Positions 38,433-51,649 of a stretch of DNA of 64,000 bases are shown in pieces (within the stretch, counting starts at the first letter, position 1; every line of letters starts with the position of its first letter). The notes beneath the pieces are model-generated. The model did no database searches, was not told the DNA's origin, and saw only the letters and a program-made list of their open reading frames with translations. A program made the position numbers and the translations under genes. Origin of the DNA: Lytechinus variegatus (taxonomy: Eukaryota > Echinodermata > Echinoidea > Temnopleuroida > Toxopneustidae); the NCBI RefSeq assembly GCF_018143015.1, contig NC_054746.1, forward strand, positions 12,143,532 through 12,207,531, read 5' to 3'.

Positions 38433-38932
38433 NNNNNNNNNNNNNNNNNNNNNNNNNNNNNNNNNNNNNNNNNNNNNNNNNNNNNNNNNNNNNNNNNNNN
38501 NNNNNNNNNNNNNNNNNNNNNNNNNNNNNNNNNNNNNNNNNNNNNNNNNNNNNNNNNNNNNNNNNNNNNNNNNNNNNNNNNNNNNNNNNNNNNNNNNNNN
38601 NNNNNNNNNNNNNNNNNNNNNNNNNNNNNNNNNNNNNNNNNNNNNNNNNNNNNNNNNNNNNNNNNNNNNNNNNNNNNNNNNNNNNNNNNNNNNNNNNNNN
38701 NNNNNNNNNNNNNNNNNNNNNNNNNNNNNNNNNNNNNNNNNNNNNNNNNNNNNNNNNNNNNNNNNNNNNNNNNNNNNNNNNNNNNNNNNNNNNNNNNNNN
38801 NNNNNNNNNNNNNNNNNNNNNNNNNNNNNNNNNNNNNNNNNNNNNNNNNNNNNNNNNNNNNNNNNNNNNNNNNNNNNNNNNNNNNNNNNNNNNNNNNNNN
38901 NNNNNNNNNNNNNNNNNNNNNNNNNNNNNNNN
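38433..38932. other. assembly gap (500 N)
   Basis: Exactly 500 undetermined bases interrupt the satellite. Satellite sequence abuts both sides (…GCCAAAACA and CAGGGAGCGAAG…). The round number suggests a default spacer, so distances across the gap should not be trusted. Confidence 0.99.
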
Positions 38933-41900
38933 CAGGGAGCGAAGACGGCTGCTCTGGGGGGGTTTCGGGGGCAATTTTGAAAAAAAAAAATTTTTAACCA
39001 ATTATGGCCAATTTTGGCCATTTTCCATGTCGGGGTGGGGCGAGGGGTCGAAAATTCAAACTCCTTGGATCTTGTCGATTCTCGCTATAAAGATCGGTTA
39101 GGATGCCAAAACATCCCAGGGAGCGAAGACGGCTGCTCTGGGAGGGTTTCGGGGGCAATTTTGGAAAAAAAATATTTTAACCAATTATGGCCAATTTTGG
39201 CCAATTTTCCATGTCGCGGGTGGGGCGAGGGGTCGAAAATTCAAACTCCTTGGATCTTGTCGATTCTCGCTATAATGATCGGTTAGGATGCCAAAACATC
39301 CCAGGGAGCGAAGACGGCTGCTCTGGGGGGGTTTCGGGGGCAATTTTGGAAAAAAAAATATTTTTAACCAATTATGGCCAATTTTGGCCAATTTTCCATG
39401 TCGCGGGTGGGGCGAGGGGTCGAAAATTCAAACTCCTTGGATCTTGTCGATTCTCGCTATAATGATCGGTTAGGATGCCAAAACATCCCAGGGAGCGAAG
39501 ACGGCTGCTCTGGGGGGGTTTCGGGGGCAATTTTGGAAAAAAAATATTTTAACCAATTATGGCCAATTTTGGCCAATTTCCATGTCGCGGGTGGGGCGAG
39601 GGGTCGAAAATTCAAACTCCTTGGATCTTGTCGATTCTCGCTATATAAATCGGTTAGGATGCCAAAACATCCCAGGGAGCGAAGACGGCTGCTCTGGGGG
39701 GGTTTCGGGGGCAATTTTGGAAAAAAAATATTTTAACCAATTATGGCCAATTTTGGCCAATTTTCCATGTCGCGGGTGGGGCGAGGGGTCGAAAATTCAA
39801 ACTCCTTGGATCTTGTCGATTCTCGCTATAAAGATCGGTTAGGATGCCAAAACATCCCAGGGAGCGAAGACGGCTGCTCTGGGAGGGTTTCGGGGGCAAT
39901 TTTGGAAAAAAAATATTTTAACCAATTATGGCCAATTTTGGCCAATTTTCCATGTCGCGGGTGGGGCGAGGGGTCGAAAATTCAAACTCCTTGGATCTTG
40001 TCGATTCTCGCTATAATGATCGGTTAGGATGCCAAAACATCCCAGGGAGCGAAGACGGCTGCTCTGGGGGGGTTTCGGGGGCAATTTTGGAAAAAAAAAT
40101 ATTTTAACCAATTATGGCCATTTTGGCCAATTTTCCATGTCGCGGGTGGGGCGAGGGGTCGAAAATTCAAACTCCTTGGATCTTGTCGATTCTCGCTATA
40201 AAGATCGGTTAGGATGCCAAAACATCCCAGGGAGCGAAGACGGCTGCTCTGGGAGGGTTTCGGGGGCAATTTTGGAAAAAAAATATTTTAACCAATTATG
40301 GCCAATTTTGGCCAATTTTCCATGTCGCGGGTGGGGCGAGGGGTCGAAAATTCAAACTCCTTGGATCTTGTCGATTCTCGCTATAATGATCGGTTAGGAT
40401 GCCAAAACATCCCAGGGAGCGAAGACGGCTGCTCTGGGGGGGTTTCGGGGGCAATTTTGGAAAAAAAATATTTTAACCAATTATGGCCAATTTTGGCCAA
40501 TTTTCCATGTCGCGGGTGGGGCGAGGGGTCGAAAATTCAAACTCCTTGGATCTTGTCGATTCTCGCTATAATGATCGGTTAGGATGCCAAAACATCCCAG
40601 GGAGCGAAGACGGCTGCTCTGGGGGGGTTTCGGGGGCAATTTTGGGAAAAAAATATTTTAACCAATTATGGCCAATTTTGGCCAATTTTCCATGTCGCGG
40701 GTGGGGCGAGGGGTCGAAAATTCAAACTCCTTGGATCTTGTCGATTCTCGCTATAATGATCGGTTAGGATGCCAAAACATCCCAGGGAGCGAAGACGGCT
40801 GCTCTGGGGGGGTTTCGGGGGCAATTTTGGAAAAAAAAATATTTTAACCAATTATGGCCAATTTTGGCCAATTTTCCATGTCGCGGGTGGGGCGAGGGGT
40901 CGAAAATTCAAACTCCTTGGATCTTGTCGATTCTCGCTATAATGATCGGTTAGGATGCCAAAACATCCCAGGGAGCGAAGACGGCTGCTCTGGGGGGGTT
41001 CGGGGGCAATTTTGGAAAAAAAATATTTTAACCAATTATGGCCAATTTTGGCCAATTTTCCATGTCGCGGGTGGGGCGAGGGGTCGAAAATTCAAACTCC
41101 TTGGATCTTGTCGATTCTCGCTATAATGATCGGTTAGGATGCCAAAACATCCCAGGGAGCGAAGACGGCTGCTCTGGGGGGGTTTCGGGGGCAATTTTGG
41201 AAAAAAAATATTTTAACCAATTATGGCCAATTTTGGCCAATTTTCCATGTCGCGGGTGGGGCGAGGGGTCGAAAATTCAAACTCCTTGGATCTTGTCGAT
41301 TCTCGCTATAATGATCGGTTAGGATGCCAAAACATCCCAGGGAGCGAAGACGGCTGCTCTGGGGGGGTTTCGGGGGCAATTTTGGAAAAAAAAATATTTT
41401 AACCAATTATGGCCAATTTTGGCCAATTTTCCATGTCGCGGGTGGGGCGAGGGGTCGAAAATTCAAACTCCTTGGATCTTGTCGATTCTCGCTATAAGAT
41501 CGGTTAGGATGCCAAAACATCCCAGGGAGCGAAGACGGCTGCTCTGGGAGGGTTTCGGGGGCAATTTTGGAAAAAAAATATTTTAACCAATTATGGCCAA
41601 TTTTGGCCAATTTTCCATGTCGCGGGTGGGGCGAGGGGTCGAAAATTCAAACTCCTTGGATCTTGTCGATTCTCGCTATAATGATCGGTTAGGATGCCAA
41701 AACATCCCAGGGAGCGAAGACGGCTGCTCTGGGGGGGTTTCGGGGGCAATTTTGGAAAAAAAATATTTTAACCAATTATGGCCAATTTTGGCCAATTTTC
41801 CATGTCGCGGGTGGGGCGAGGGGTCGAAAATTCAAACTCCTTGGATCTTGTCGATTCTCGCTATAATGATCGGTTAGGATGCCAAAAACATCCCAGGGAG

Positions 41901-44900
41901 CGAAGACGGCTGCTCTGGGGGGGTTTCGGGGGCAATTTTGGAAAAAAAATATTTTAACCAATTATGGCCAATTTTCCATGTCGCGGGTGGGGCGAGGGGT
42001 CGAAAATTCAAACTCCTTGGATCTTGTCGATTCTCGCTATAATGATCGGTTAGGATGCCAAAACATCCCAGGGAGCGAAGACGGCTGCTCTGGGAGGGTT
42101 TCGGGGGCAATTTTGGAAAAAAAATATTTTAACCAATTATGGCCAATTTTGGCCAATTTTCCATGTCGCGGGTGGGGCGAGGGGTCGAAAATTCAAACTC
42201 CTTGGATCTTGTCGATTCTCGCTATAATGATCGGTTAGGATGCCAAAACATCCCAGGGAGCGAAGACGGCTGCTCTGGGGGGTTTCGGGGGCAATTTTGG
42301 AAAAAAAATATTTTAACCAATTATGGCCAATTTTGGCCAATTTTCCATGTCGCGGGTGGGGCGAGGGGTCGAAAATTCAAACTCCTTGGATCTTGTCGAT
42401 TCTCGCTATAATGATCGGTTAGGATGCCAAAACATCCCAGGGAGCGAAGACGGCTGCTCTGGGGGGGTTTCGGGGGCAATTTTGGAAAAAAAATATTTTA
42501 ACCAATTATGGCCAATTTTGGCCAATTTTCCATGTCGCGGGTGGGGCGAGGGGTCGAAAATTCAAACTCCTTGGATCTTGTCGATTCTCGCTATAATGAT
42601 CGGTTAGGATGCCAAAACATCCCAGGGAGCGAAGACGGCTGCTCTGGGGGGGTTTCGGGGGCAATTTTGAAAAAAAAAATATTTTAACCAATTATGGCCA
42701 ATTTTGGCCAATTTTCCATGTCGCGGGTGGGGCGAGGGTCGAAAATTCAAACTCCTTGGATCTTGTCGATTCTCGCTATAAAGATCGGTTAGGATGCCAA
42801 AACATCCCAGGGAGCGAAGACGGCTGCTCTGGGAGGGTTTCGGGGGCAATTTTGGAAAAAAAATATTTTAACCAATTATGGCCAATTTTGGCCAATTTTC
42901 CATGTCGCGGGTGGGGCGAGGGGTCGAAAATTCAAACTCCTTGGATCTTGTCGATTCTCGCTATAATGATCGGTTAGGATGCCAAAACATCCCAGGGAGC
43001 GAAGACGGCTGCTCTGGGAGGGTTTCGGGGGCAATTTTGGAAAAAAAAATATTTTAACCAATTATGGCCAATTTTGGCCAATTTTCCATGTCGCGGGTGG
43101 GGCGAGGGGTCGAAAATTCAAACTCCTTGGATCTTGTCGATTCTCGCTATAATGATCGGTTAGGATGCCAAAACATCCCAGGGAGCGAAGACGGCTGCTC
43201 TGGGGGGGTTTCGGGGGCAATTTTGGAAAAAAAATATTTTAACCAATTATGGCCAATTTTGGCCAATTTTCCATGTCGCGGGTGGGGCGAGGGGTCGAAA
43301 ATTCAAACTCCTTGGATCTTGTCGATTCTCGCTATAATGATCGGTTAGGATGCCAAAACATCCCAGGGAGCGAAGACGGCTGCTCTGGGGGGGTTTCGGG
43401 GGCAATTTTGGAAAAAAAATATTTTAACCAATTATGGCCAATTTTCCATGTCGCGGGTGGGGCGAGGGGTCGAAAATTCAAACTCCTTGGATCTTGTCGA
43501 TTCTCGCTATAATGATCGGTTAGGATGCCAAAACATCCCAGGGAGCGAAGACGGCTGCTCTGGGGGGGTTTCGGGGGCAATTTTGGAAAAAAAATATTTT
43601 AACCAATTATGGCCAATTTTGGCCAATTTTCCATGTCGCGGGTGGGGCGAGGGGTCGAAAATTCAAACTCCTTGGATCTTGTCGATTCTCGCTATAATGA
43701 TCGGTTAGGATGCCAAAACATCCCAGGGAGCGAAGACGGCTGCTCTGGGGGGTTTCGGGGGCAATTTTGGAAAAAAAATATTTTAACCAATTATGGCCAA
43801 TTTTGGCCAATTTTCCATGTCGCGGGTGGGGCGAGGGGTCGAAAATTCAAACTCCTTGGATCTTGTCGATTCTCGCTATAATGATCGGTTAGGATGCCAA
43901 AACATCCCAGGGAGCGAAGACGGCTGCTCTGGGGGGTTTCGGGGGCAATTTTGGAAAAAAAAATATTTTAACCAATTATGGCCAATTTTCCATGTCGCGG
44001 GTGGGGCGAGGGGTCGAAAATTCAAACTCCTTGGATCTTGTCGATTCTCGCTATAATGATCGGTTAGGATGCCAAAACATCCCAGGGAGCGAAGACGGCT
44101 GCTCTGGGGGGGTTTCGGGGGCAATTTTGGAAAAAAAAATATTTTAACCAATTATGGCCAATTTTCCATGTCGCGGGTGGGGCGAGGGGTCGAAAATTCA
44201 AACTCCTTGGATCTTGTCGATTCTCGCTATAATGATCGGTTAGGATGCCAAAACATCCCAGGGAGCGAAGACGGCTGCTCTGGGGGGGTTTCGGGGGCAA
44301 TTTTGGAAAAAAAATATTTTAACCAATTATGGCCAATTTTGGCCAATTTTCCATGTCGCGGGTGGGGCGAGGGGTCGAAAATTCAAACTCCTTGGATCTT
44401 GTCGATTCTCGCTATAATGATCGGTTAGGATGCCAAAACATCCCAGGGAGCGAAGACGGCTGCTCTGGGGGGGTTTCGGGGGCAATTTTGGAAAAAAAAT
44501 ATTTTAACCAATTATGGCCAATTTTCCATGTCGCGGGTGGGGCGAGGGGTCGAAAATTCAAACTCCTTGGATCTTGTCGATTCTCGCTATAATGATCGGT
44601 TAGGATGCCAAAACATCCCAGGGAGCGAAGACGGCTGCTCTGGGGGGGTTTCGGGGGCAATTTTGGAAAAAAAATATTTTAACCAATTATGGCCAATTTT
44701 GGCCAATTTTCCATGTCGCGGGTGGGGCGAGGGGTCGAAAATTCAAACTCCTTGGATCTTGTCGATTCTCGCTATAATGATCGGTTAGGATGCCAAAACA
44801 TCCCAGGGAGCGAAGACGGCTGCTCTGGGGGGGTTTCGGGGGCAATTTTGGAAAAAAAAATAATTATAAACCAATTTTGGCCAATTTTCCATGTCGCGGG

Positions 44901-46541
44901 TGGGGCGAGGGGTCGAAAATTCAAACTCCTTGGATCTTGTCGATTCTCGCTATAATGATCGGTTAGGATGCCAAAACATCCCAGGGAGCGAAGACGGCTG
45001 CTCTGGGGGGGTTTCGGGGGCAATTTTGGAAAAAAAATATTTTAACCAATTATGGCCAATTTTGGCCAATTTTCCATGTCGCGGGTGGGGCGAGGGGTCG
45101 AAAATTCAAACTCCTTGGATCTTGTCGATTCTCGCTATAATGATCGGTTAGGATGCCAAAACATCCCAGGGAGCGAAGACGGCTGCTCTGGGGGGGTTTC
45201 GGGGGCAATTTTGGAAAAAAAAATATTTTAACCAATTATGGCCAATTTTGGCCAATTTTCCATGTCGCGGGTGGGGCGAGAGGGGTCGAAAATTCAAACT
45301 CCTTGGATCTTGTCGATTCTCGCTATAATGATCGGTTAGGATGCCAAAACATCCCAGGGAGCGAAGACGGCTGCTCTGGGGGGGTTTCGGGGGCAATTTT
45401 GGAAAAAAAATATTTTAACCAATTATGGCCAATTTTGGCCAATTTTCCATGTCGCGGGTGGGGCGAGGGGTCGAAAATTCAAACTCCTTGGATCTTGTCG
45501 ATTCTCGCTATAATGATCGGTTAGGATGCCAAAACATCCCAGGGAGCGAAGACGGCTGCTCTGGGGGGGTTTCGGGGGCAATTTTGGAAAAAAAATATTT
45601 TAACCAATTATGGCCAATTTTGGCCAATTTTCCATGTCGCGGGTGGGGCGAGGGGTCGAAAATTCAAACTCCTTGGATCTTGTCGATTCTCGCTATAATG
45701 ATCGGTTAGGATGCCAAAACATCCCAGGGAGCGAAGACGGCTGCTCTGGGGGGTTTCGGGGGCAATTTTGGAAAAAAAATATTTTAACCAATTATGGCCA
45801 ATTTTGGCCAATTTTCCATGTCGCGGGTGGGGCGAGGGGTCGAAAATTCAAACTCCTTGGATCTTGTCGATTCTCGCTATAATGATCGGTTAGGATGCCA
45901 AAACATCCCAGGGAGCGAAGACGGCTGCTCTGGGGGGGTTTCGGGGGCAATTTTGGAAAAAAAATATTTTAACCAATTATGGCCAATTTTGGCCAATTTT
46001 CCATGTCGCGGGTGGGGCGAGGGGTCGAAAATTCAAACTCCTTGGATCTTGTCGATTCTCGCTATAATGATCGGTTAGGATGCCAAAACATCCCAGGGAG
46101 CGAAGACGGCTGCTCTGGGAGGGTTTCGGGGGCAATTTTGGAAAAAAAAATATTTTAACCAATTATGGCCAATTTTGGCCAATTTTCCATGTCGCGGGTG
46201 GGGCGAGGGGTCGAAAATTCAAACTCCTTGGATCTTGTCGATTCTCGCTATAATGATCGGTTAGGATGCCAAAACATCCCAGGGAGCGAAGACGGCTGCT
46301 CTGGGGGGGTTTCGGGGGCAATTTTGGAAAAAAAAATATTTTAACCAATTATGGCCAATTTTGGCCAATTTTCCATGTCGCGGGTGGGGCGAGGGGTCGA
46401 AAATTCAAACTCCTTGGATCTTGTCGATTCTCGCTATAATGATCGGTTAGGATGCCAAAACATCCCAGGGAGCGAAGACGGCTGCTCTGGGGGGGTTTCG
46501 GGGGCAATTTTGGAAAAAAAAATATTTTAACCAATTATGGC

Positions 46542-46560
46542 CAATATTCCATGATGCCAA
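46542..46560 (+). repeat. truncated satellite copy junction
   Basis: The sequence passes from GGCCAATATTCCATG directly to ATGCCAAAACATCCC, omitting the region from TCGCGGG to GGTTAGG (roughly 90 bp). ATG is shared at the joint, so a microhomology deletion is likely. A similar but not identical shortening occurs near 48650. Confidence 0.8.
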
Positions 46561-48629
46561 AACATCCCAGGGAGCGAAGACGGCTGCTCTGGGGGGTTTC
46601 GGGGGCAATTTTGGAAAAAAAATATTTTAACCAATTATGGCCAATTTTGGCCAATTTTCCATGTCGCGGGTGGGGCGAGGGGTCGAAAATTCAAACTCCT
46701 TGGATCTTGTCGATTCTCGCTATAATGATCGGTTAGGATGCCAAAACATCCCAGGGAGCGAAGACGGCTGCTCTGGGGGGTTTCGGGGGCAATTTTGGAA
46801 AAAAAATATTTTAACCAATTATGGCCAATTTTGGCCAATTTTCCATGTCGCGGGTGGGGCGAGGGGTCGAAAATTCAAACTCCTTGGATCTTGTCGATTC
46901 TCGCTATAATGATCGGTTAGGATGCCAAAACATCCCAGGGAGCGAAGACGGCTGCTCTGGGGGGGTTTCGGGGGCAATTTTGGAAAAAAAATATTTTAAC
47001 CAATTATGGCCAATTTTGGCCAATTTTCCATGTCGCGGGTGGGGCGAGGGGTCGAAAATTCAAACTCCTTGGATCTTGTCGATTCTCGCTATAATGATCG
47101 GTTAGGATGCCAAAACATCCCAGGGAGCGAAGACGGCTGCTCTGGGGGGTTTCGGGGGCAATTTTGGAAAAAAAATATTTTAACCAATTATGGCCAATTT
47201 TCCATGTCGCGGGTGGGGCGAGGGGTCGAAAATTCAAACTCCTTGGATCTTGTCGATTCTCGCTATAATGATCGGTTAGGATGCCAAAACATCCCAGGGA
47301 GCGAAGACGGCTGCTCTGGGGGGTTTCGGGGGCAATTTTGGAAAAAAAAATATTTTAACCAATTATGGCCAATTTTCCATGTCGCGGGTGGGGCGGGGTC
47401 GAAAATTCAAACTCCTTGGATCTTGTCGATTCTCGCTATAATGATCGGTTAGGATGCCAAAACATCCCAGGGAGCGAAGACGGCTGCTCTGGGGGGGTTT
47501 CGGGGGCAATTTTGGAAAAAAAATATTTTAACCAATTATGGCCAATTTTGGCCAATTTTCCATGTCGCGGGTGGGGCGAGGGGTCGAAAATTCAAACTCC
47601 TTGGATCTTGTCGATTCTCGCTATAATGATCGGTTAGGATGCCAAAACATCCCAGGGAGCGAAGACGGCTGCTCTGGGGGGTTTCGGGGGCAATTTTGGA
47701 AAAAAAATATTTTAACCAATTATGGCCAATTTTGGCCAATTTTCCATGTCGCGGGTGGGGCGAGGGGGGTCGAAAATTCAAACTCCTTGGATCTTGTCGA
47801 TTCTCGCTATAATGATCGGTTAGGATGCCAAAACATCCCAGGGAGCGAAGACGGCTGCTCTGGGGGGGTTTCGGGGGCAATTTTGGAAAAAAAATATTTT
47901 AACCAATTATGGCCAATTTTGGCCAATTTTCCATGTCGCGGGTGGGGCGAGGGGTCGAAAATTCAAACTCCTTGGATCTTGTCGATTCTCGCTATAATGA
48001 TCGGTTAGGATGCCAAAACATCCCAGGGAGCGAAGACGGCTGCTCTGGGGGGGTTTCGGGGGCAATTTTGGAAAAAAATATTTTTAACCAATTATGGCCA
48101 ATTTTGGCCAATTTTCCATGTCGCGGGTGGGGCGAGGGGTCGAAAATTCAAACTCCTTGGATCTTGTCGATTCTCGCTATAATGATCGGTTAGGATGCCA
48201 AAACATCCCAGGGAGCGAAGACGGCTGCTCTGGGGGGGTTTCGGGGGCAATTTTGGAAAAAAAATATTTTAACCAATTATGGCCAATTTTCCATGTCGCG
48301 GGTGGGGCGAGGGGTCAAAAATTCAAACTCCTTGGATCTTGTCGATTCTCGCTATAATGATCGGTTAGGATGCCAAAACATCCCAGGGAGCGAAGACGGC
48401 TGCTCTGGGGGGGTTTCGGGGCAATTTTGGAAAAAAAATATTTTAACCAATTATGGCCAATTTTGGCCAATTTTCCATGTCGCGGGTGGGGCGAGGGGTC
48501 GAAAATTCAAACTCCTTGGATCTTGTCGATTCTCGCTATAATGATCGGTTAGGATGCCAAAACATCCCAGGGAGCGAAGACGGCTGCTCTGGGGGGGTTT
48601 CGGGGGCAATTTTGGAAAAAAAAAATATT

Positions 48630-48720
48630 TTGCCAATTATGGCCAATTTTCATCGATGCAAAACATTCCCAGGGAGCGAAGACGGCTGCTCTGGGAGGGG
48701 TTTGGGGGCAATTTTGGAAA
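48630..48720 (+). repeat. second truncated and diverged satellite copy
   Basis: It reads TTTTGCCAATTATGGCCAAT, TTTCATCGATGCAAAACATT, CCCAGGGAGCGAAG and then GGGAGGGGTTTGGGGGCAAT. The middle of the unit is missing, as near 46550, and it has several private changes. It is flanked by ordinary copies. Confidence 0.75.
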
Positions 48721-51649
48721 AAAAATATTTTAACCAATTATGGCCAATTTTGGCCAATTTTCCATGTCGCGGGTGGGGCGAGGGGTCGAAAATTCAAACT
48801 CCTTGGATCTTGTCGATTCTCGCTATAATGATCGGTTAGGATGCCAAAACATCCCAGGGAGCGAAGACGGCTGCTCTTGGGGGGTTTCGGGGGCAATTTT
48901 GGAAAAAAAATATTTTAACCAATTATGGCCAATTTTGGCCAATTTTCCATGTCGCGGGTGGGGCGAGGGGTCGAAAATTCAAACTCCTTGGATCTTGTCG
49001 ATTCTCGCTATAATGATCGGTTAGGATGCAAAAACATCCCAGGGAGCGAAGACGGCTGCTCTGGGGGGGTTTCGGGGGCAATTTTGGAAAAAAAATATTT
49101 TAACCAATTATGGCCAATTTTGGCCAATTTTCCATGTCGCGGGTGGGGCGAGGGGTCGAAAATTCAAACTCCTTGGATCTTGTCGATTCTCGCTATAATG
49201 ATCGGTTAGGATGCCAAAACATCCCAGGGAGCGAAGACGGCTGCTCTGGGGGGGTTTCGGGGGCAATTTTGGAAAAAAAATATTTTAACCAATTATGGCC
49301 AATTTTCCATGTCGCGGGGTGGGGCGAGGGGTCGAAAATTCAAACTCCTTGGATCTTGTCGATTCTCGCTATAATGATCGGTTAGGATGCCAAAACATCC
49401 CAGGGAGCGAAGACGGCTGCTCTGGGGGGGTTTCGGGGGCAATTTTGGAAAAAAAATATTTTAACCAATTATGGCCAATTTTCCATGTCGCGGGTGGGGC
49501 GAGGGGTCGAAAATTCAAACTCCTTGGATCTTGTCGATTCTCGCTATAATGATCGGTTAGGATGCCAAAACATCCCAGGGAGCGAAGACGGCTGCTCTGG
49601 GGGGGGTTTCGGGGCAATTTTGGAAAAAAAATATTTTAACCAATTATGGCCAATTTTGGCCAATTTTCCATGTCGCGGGTGGGGCGAGGGGTCGAAAATT
49701 CAAACTCCTTGGATCTTGTCGATTCTCGCTATAATGATCGGTTAGGATGCCAAAACATCCCAGGGAGCGAAGACGGCTGCTCTGGGGGGTTTCGGGGGCA
49801 ATTTTGGAAAAAAAATATTTTAACCAATTATGGCCAATTTTGGCCAATTTTCCATGTCGCGGGTGGGGCGAGGGGTCGAAAATTCAAACTCCTTGGATCT
49901 TGTCGATTCTCGCTATAATGATCGGTTAGGATGCCAAAACATCCCAGGGAGCGAAGACGGCTGCTCTGGGGGGGGTTTCGGGGGCAATTTTGGAAAAAAA
50001 ATATTTTAACCAATTATGGCCAATTTTGGCCAATTTTCCATGTCGCGGGTGGGGCGAGGGGTCGAAAATTCAAACTCCTTGGATCTTGTCGATTCTCGCT
50101 ATAATGATCGGTTAGGATGCCAAAACATCCCAGGGAGCGAAGACGGCTGCTCTGGGGGGGTTTCGGGGGCAATTTTGGAAAAAAAATATTTTAACCAATT
50201 ATGGCCAATTTTGGCCAATTTTCCATGTCGCGGGTGGGGCGAGGGGTCGAAAATTCAAACTCCTTGGATCTTGTCGATTCTCGCTATAATGATCGGTTAG
50301 GATGCCAAAACATCCCAGGGAGCGAAGACGGCTGCTCTGGGAGGGTTTCGGGGGCAATTTGGGAAAAAAAATATTTTAACCAATTATGGCCAATTTTGGC
50401 CAATTTTCCATGTCGCGGGTGGGGCGAGGGGTCGAAAATTCAAACTCCTTGGATCTTGTCGATTCTCGCTATAATGATCGGTTAGGATGCCAAAACATCC
50501 CAGGGAGCGAAGACGGCTGCTCTGGGGGGGTTTCGGGGGCAATTTTGGAAAAAAAATATTTTAACCAATTATGGCCAATTTTGGCCAATTTTCCATGTCG
50601 CGGGTGGGGCGAGGGGTCGAAAATTCAAACTCCTTGGATCTTGTCGATTCTCGCTATAATGATCGGTTAGGATGCCAAAACATCCCAGGGAGCGAAGACG
50701 GCTGCTCTGGGGGGGTTTCGGGGGCAATTTTGGAAAAAAAATATTTTAACCAATTATGGCCAATTTTGGCCAATTTTCCATGTCGCGGGTGGGGCGAGGG
50801 GTCGAAAATTCAAACTCCTTGGATCTTGTCGATTCTCGCTATAATGATCGGTTAGGATGCCAAAACATCCCAGGGAGCGAAGACGGCTGCTCTGGGGGGT
50901 TTCGGGGGCAATTTTGGAAAAAAATATTTTAACCAATTATGGCCAATTTTCCATGTCGCGGGTGGGGCGAGGGGTCGAAAATTCAAACTCCTTGGATCTT
51001 GTCGATTCTCGCTATAATGATCGGTTAGGATGCCAAAACATCCCAGGGAGCGAAGACGGCTGCTCTGGGGGGTTTCGGGGGCAATTTTGGAAAAAAAATA
51101 TTTTAACCAATTATGGCCAATTTGGCCAATTTTCCATGTCGCGGGTGGGGCGAGGGGTCGAAAATTCGAAAACAAACTCCTTGGATCTTGTCGATTCTCG
51201 CTATAATGATCGGTTAGGATGCCAAAACATCCCAGGGAGCGAAGACGGCTGCTCTGGGGAGGGTTTCGGGGGCAATTTTGGAAAAAAAATATTTTAACCA
51301 ATTATGGCCAATTTTGGCCAATTTTCCATGTCGCGGGTGGGGCGAGGGGTCGAAAATTCAAACTCCTTGGATCTTGTCGATTCTCGCTATAATGATCGGT
51401 TAGGATGCCAAAACATCCCAGGGAGCGAAGACGGCTGCTCTGGGGGGGTTTCGGGGGCAATTTTGGAAAAAAATATTTTTAACCAATTATGGCCAATTTT
51501 GGCCAATTTTCCATGTCGCGGGTGGGGCGAGGGGTCGAAAATTCAAACTCCTTGGATCTTGTTGATTCTCGCTATAATGATCGGTTAGGATGCCAAAACA
51601 TCCCAGGGAGCGAAGACGGCTGCTCTGGGGGGGTTTCGGGGGAATTTTG

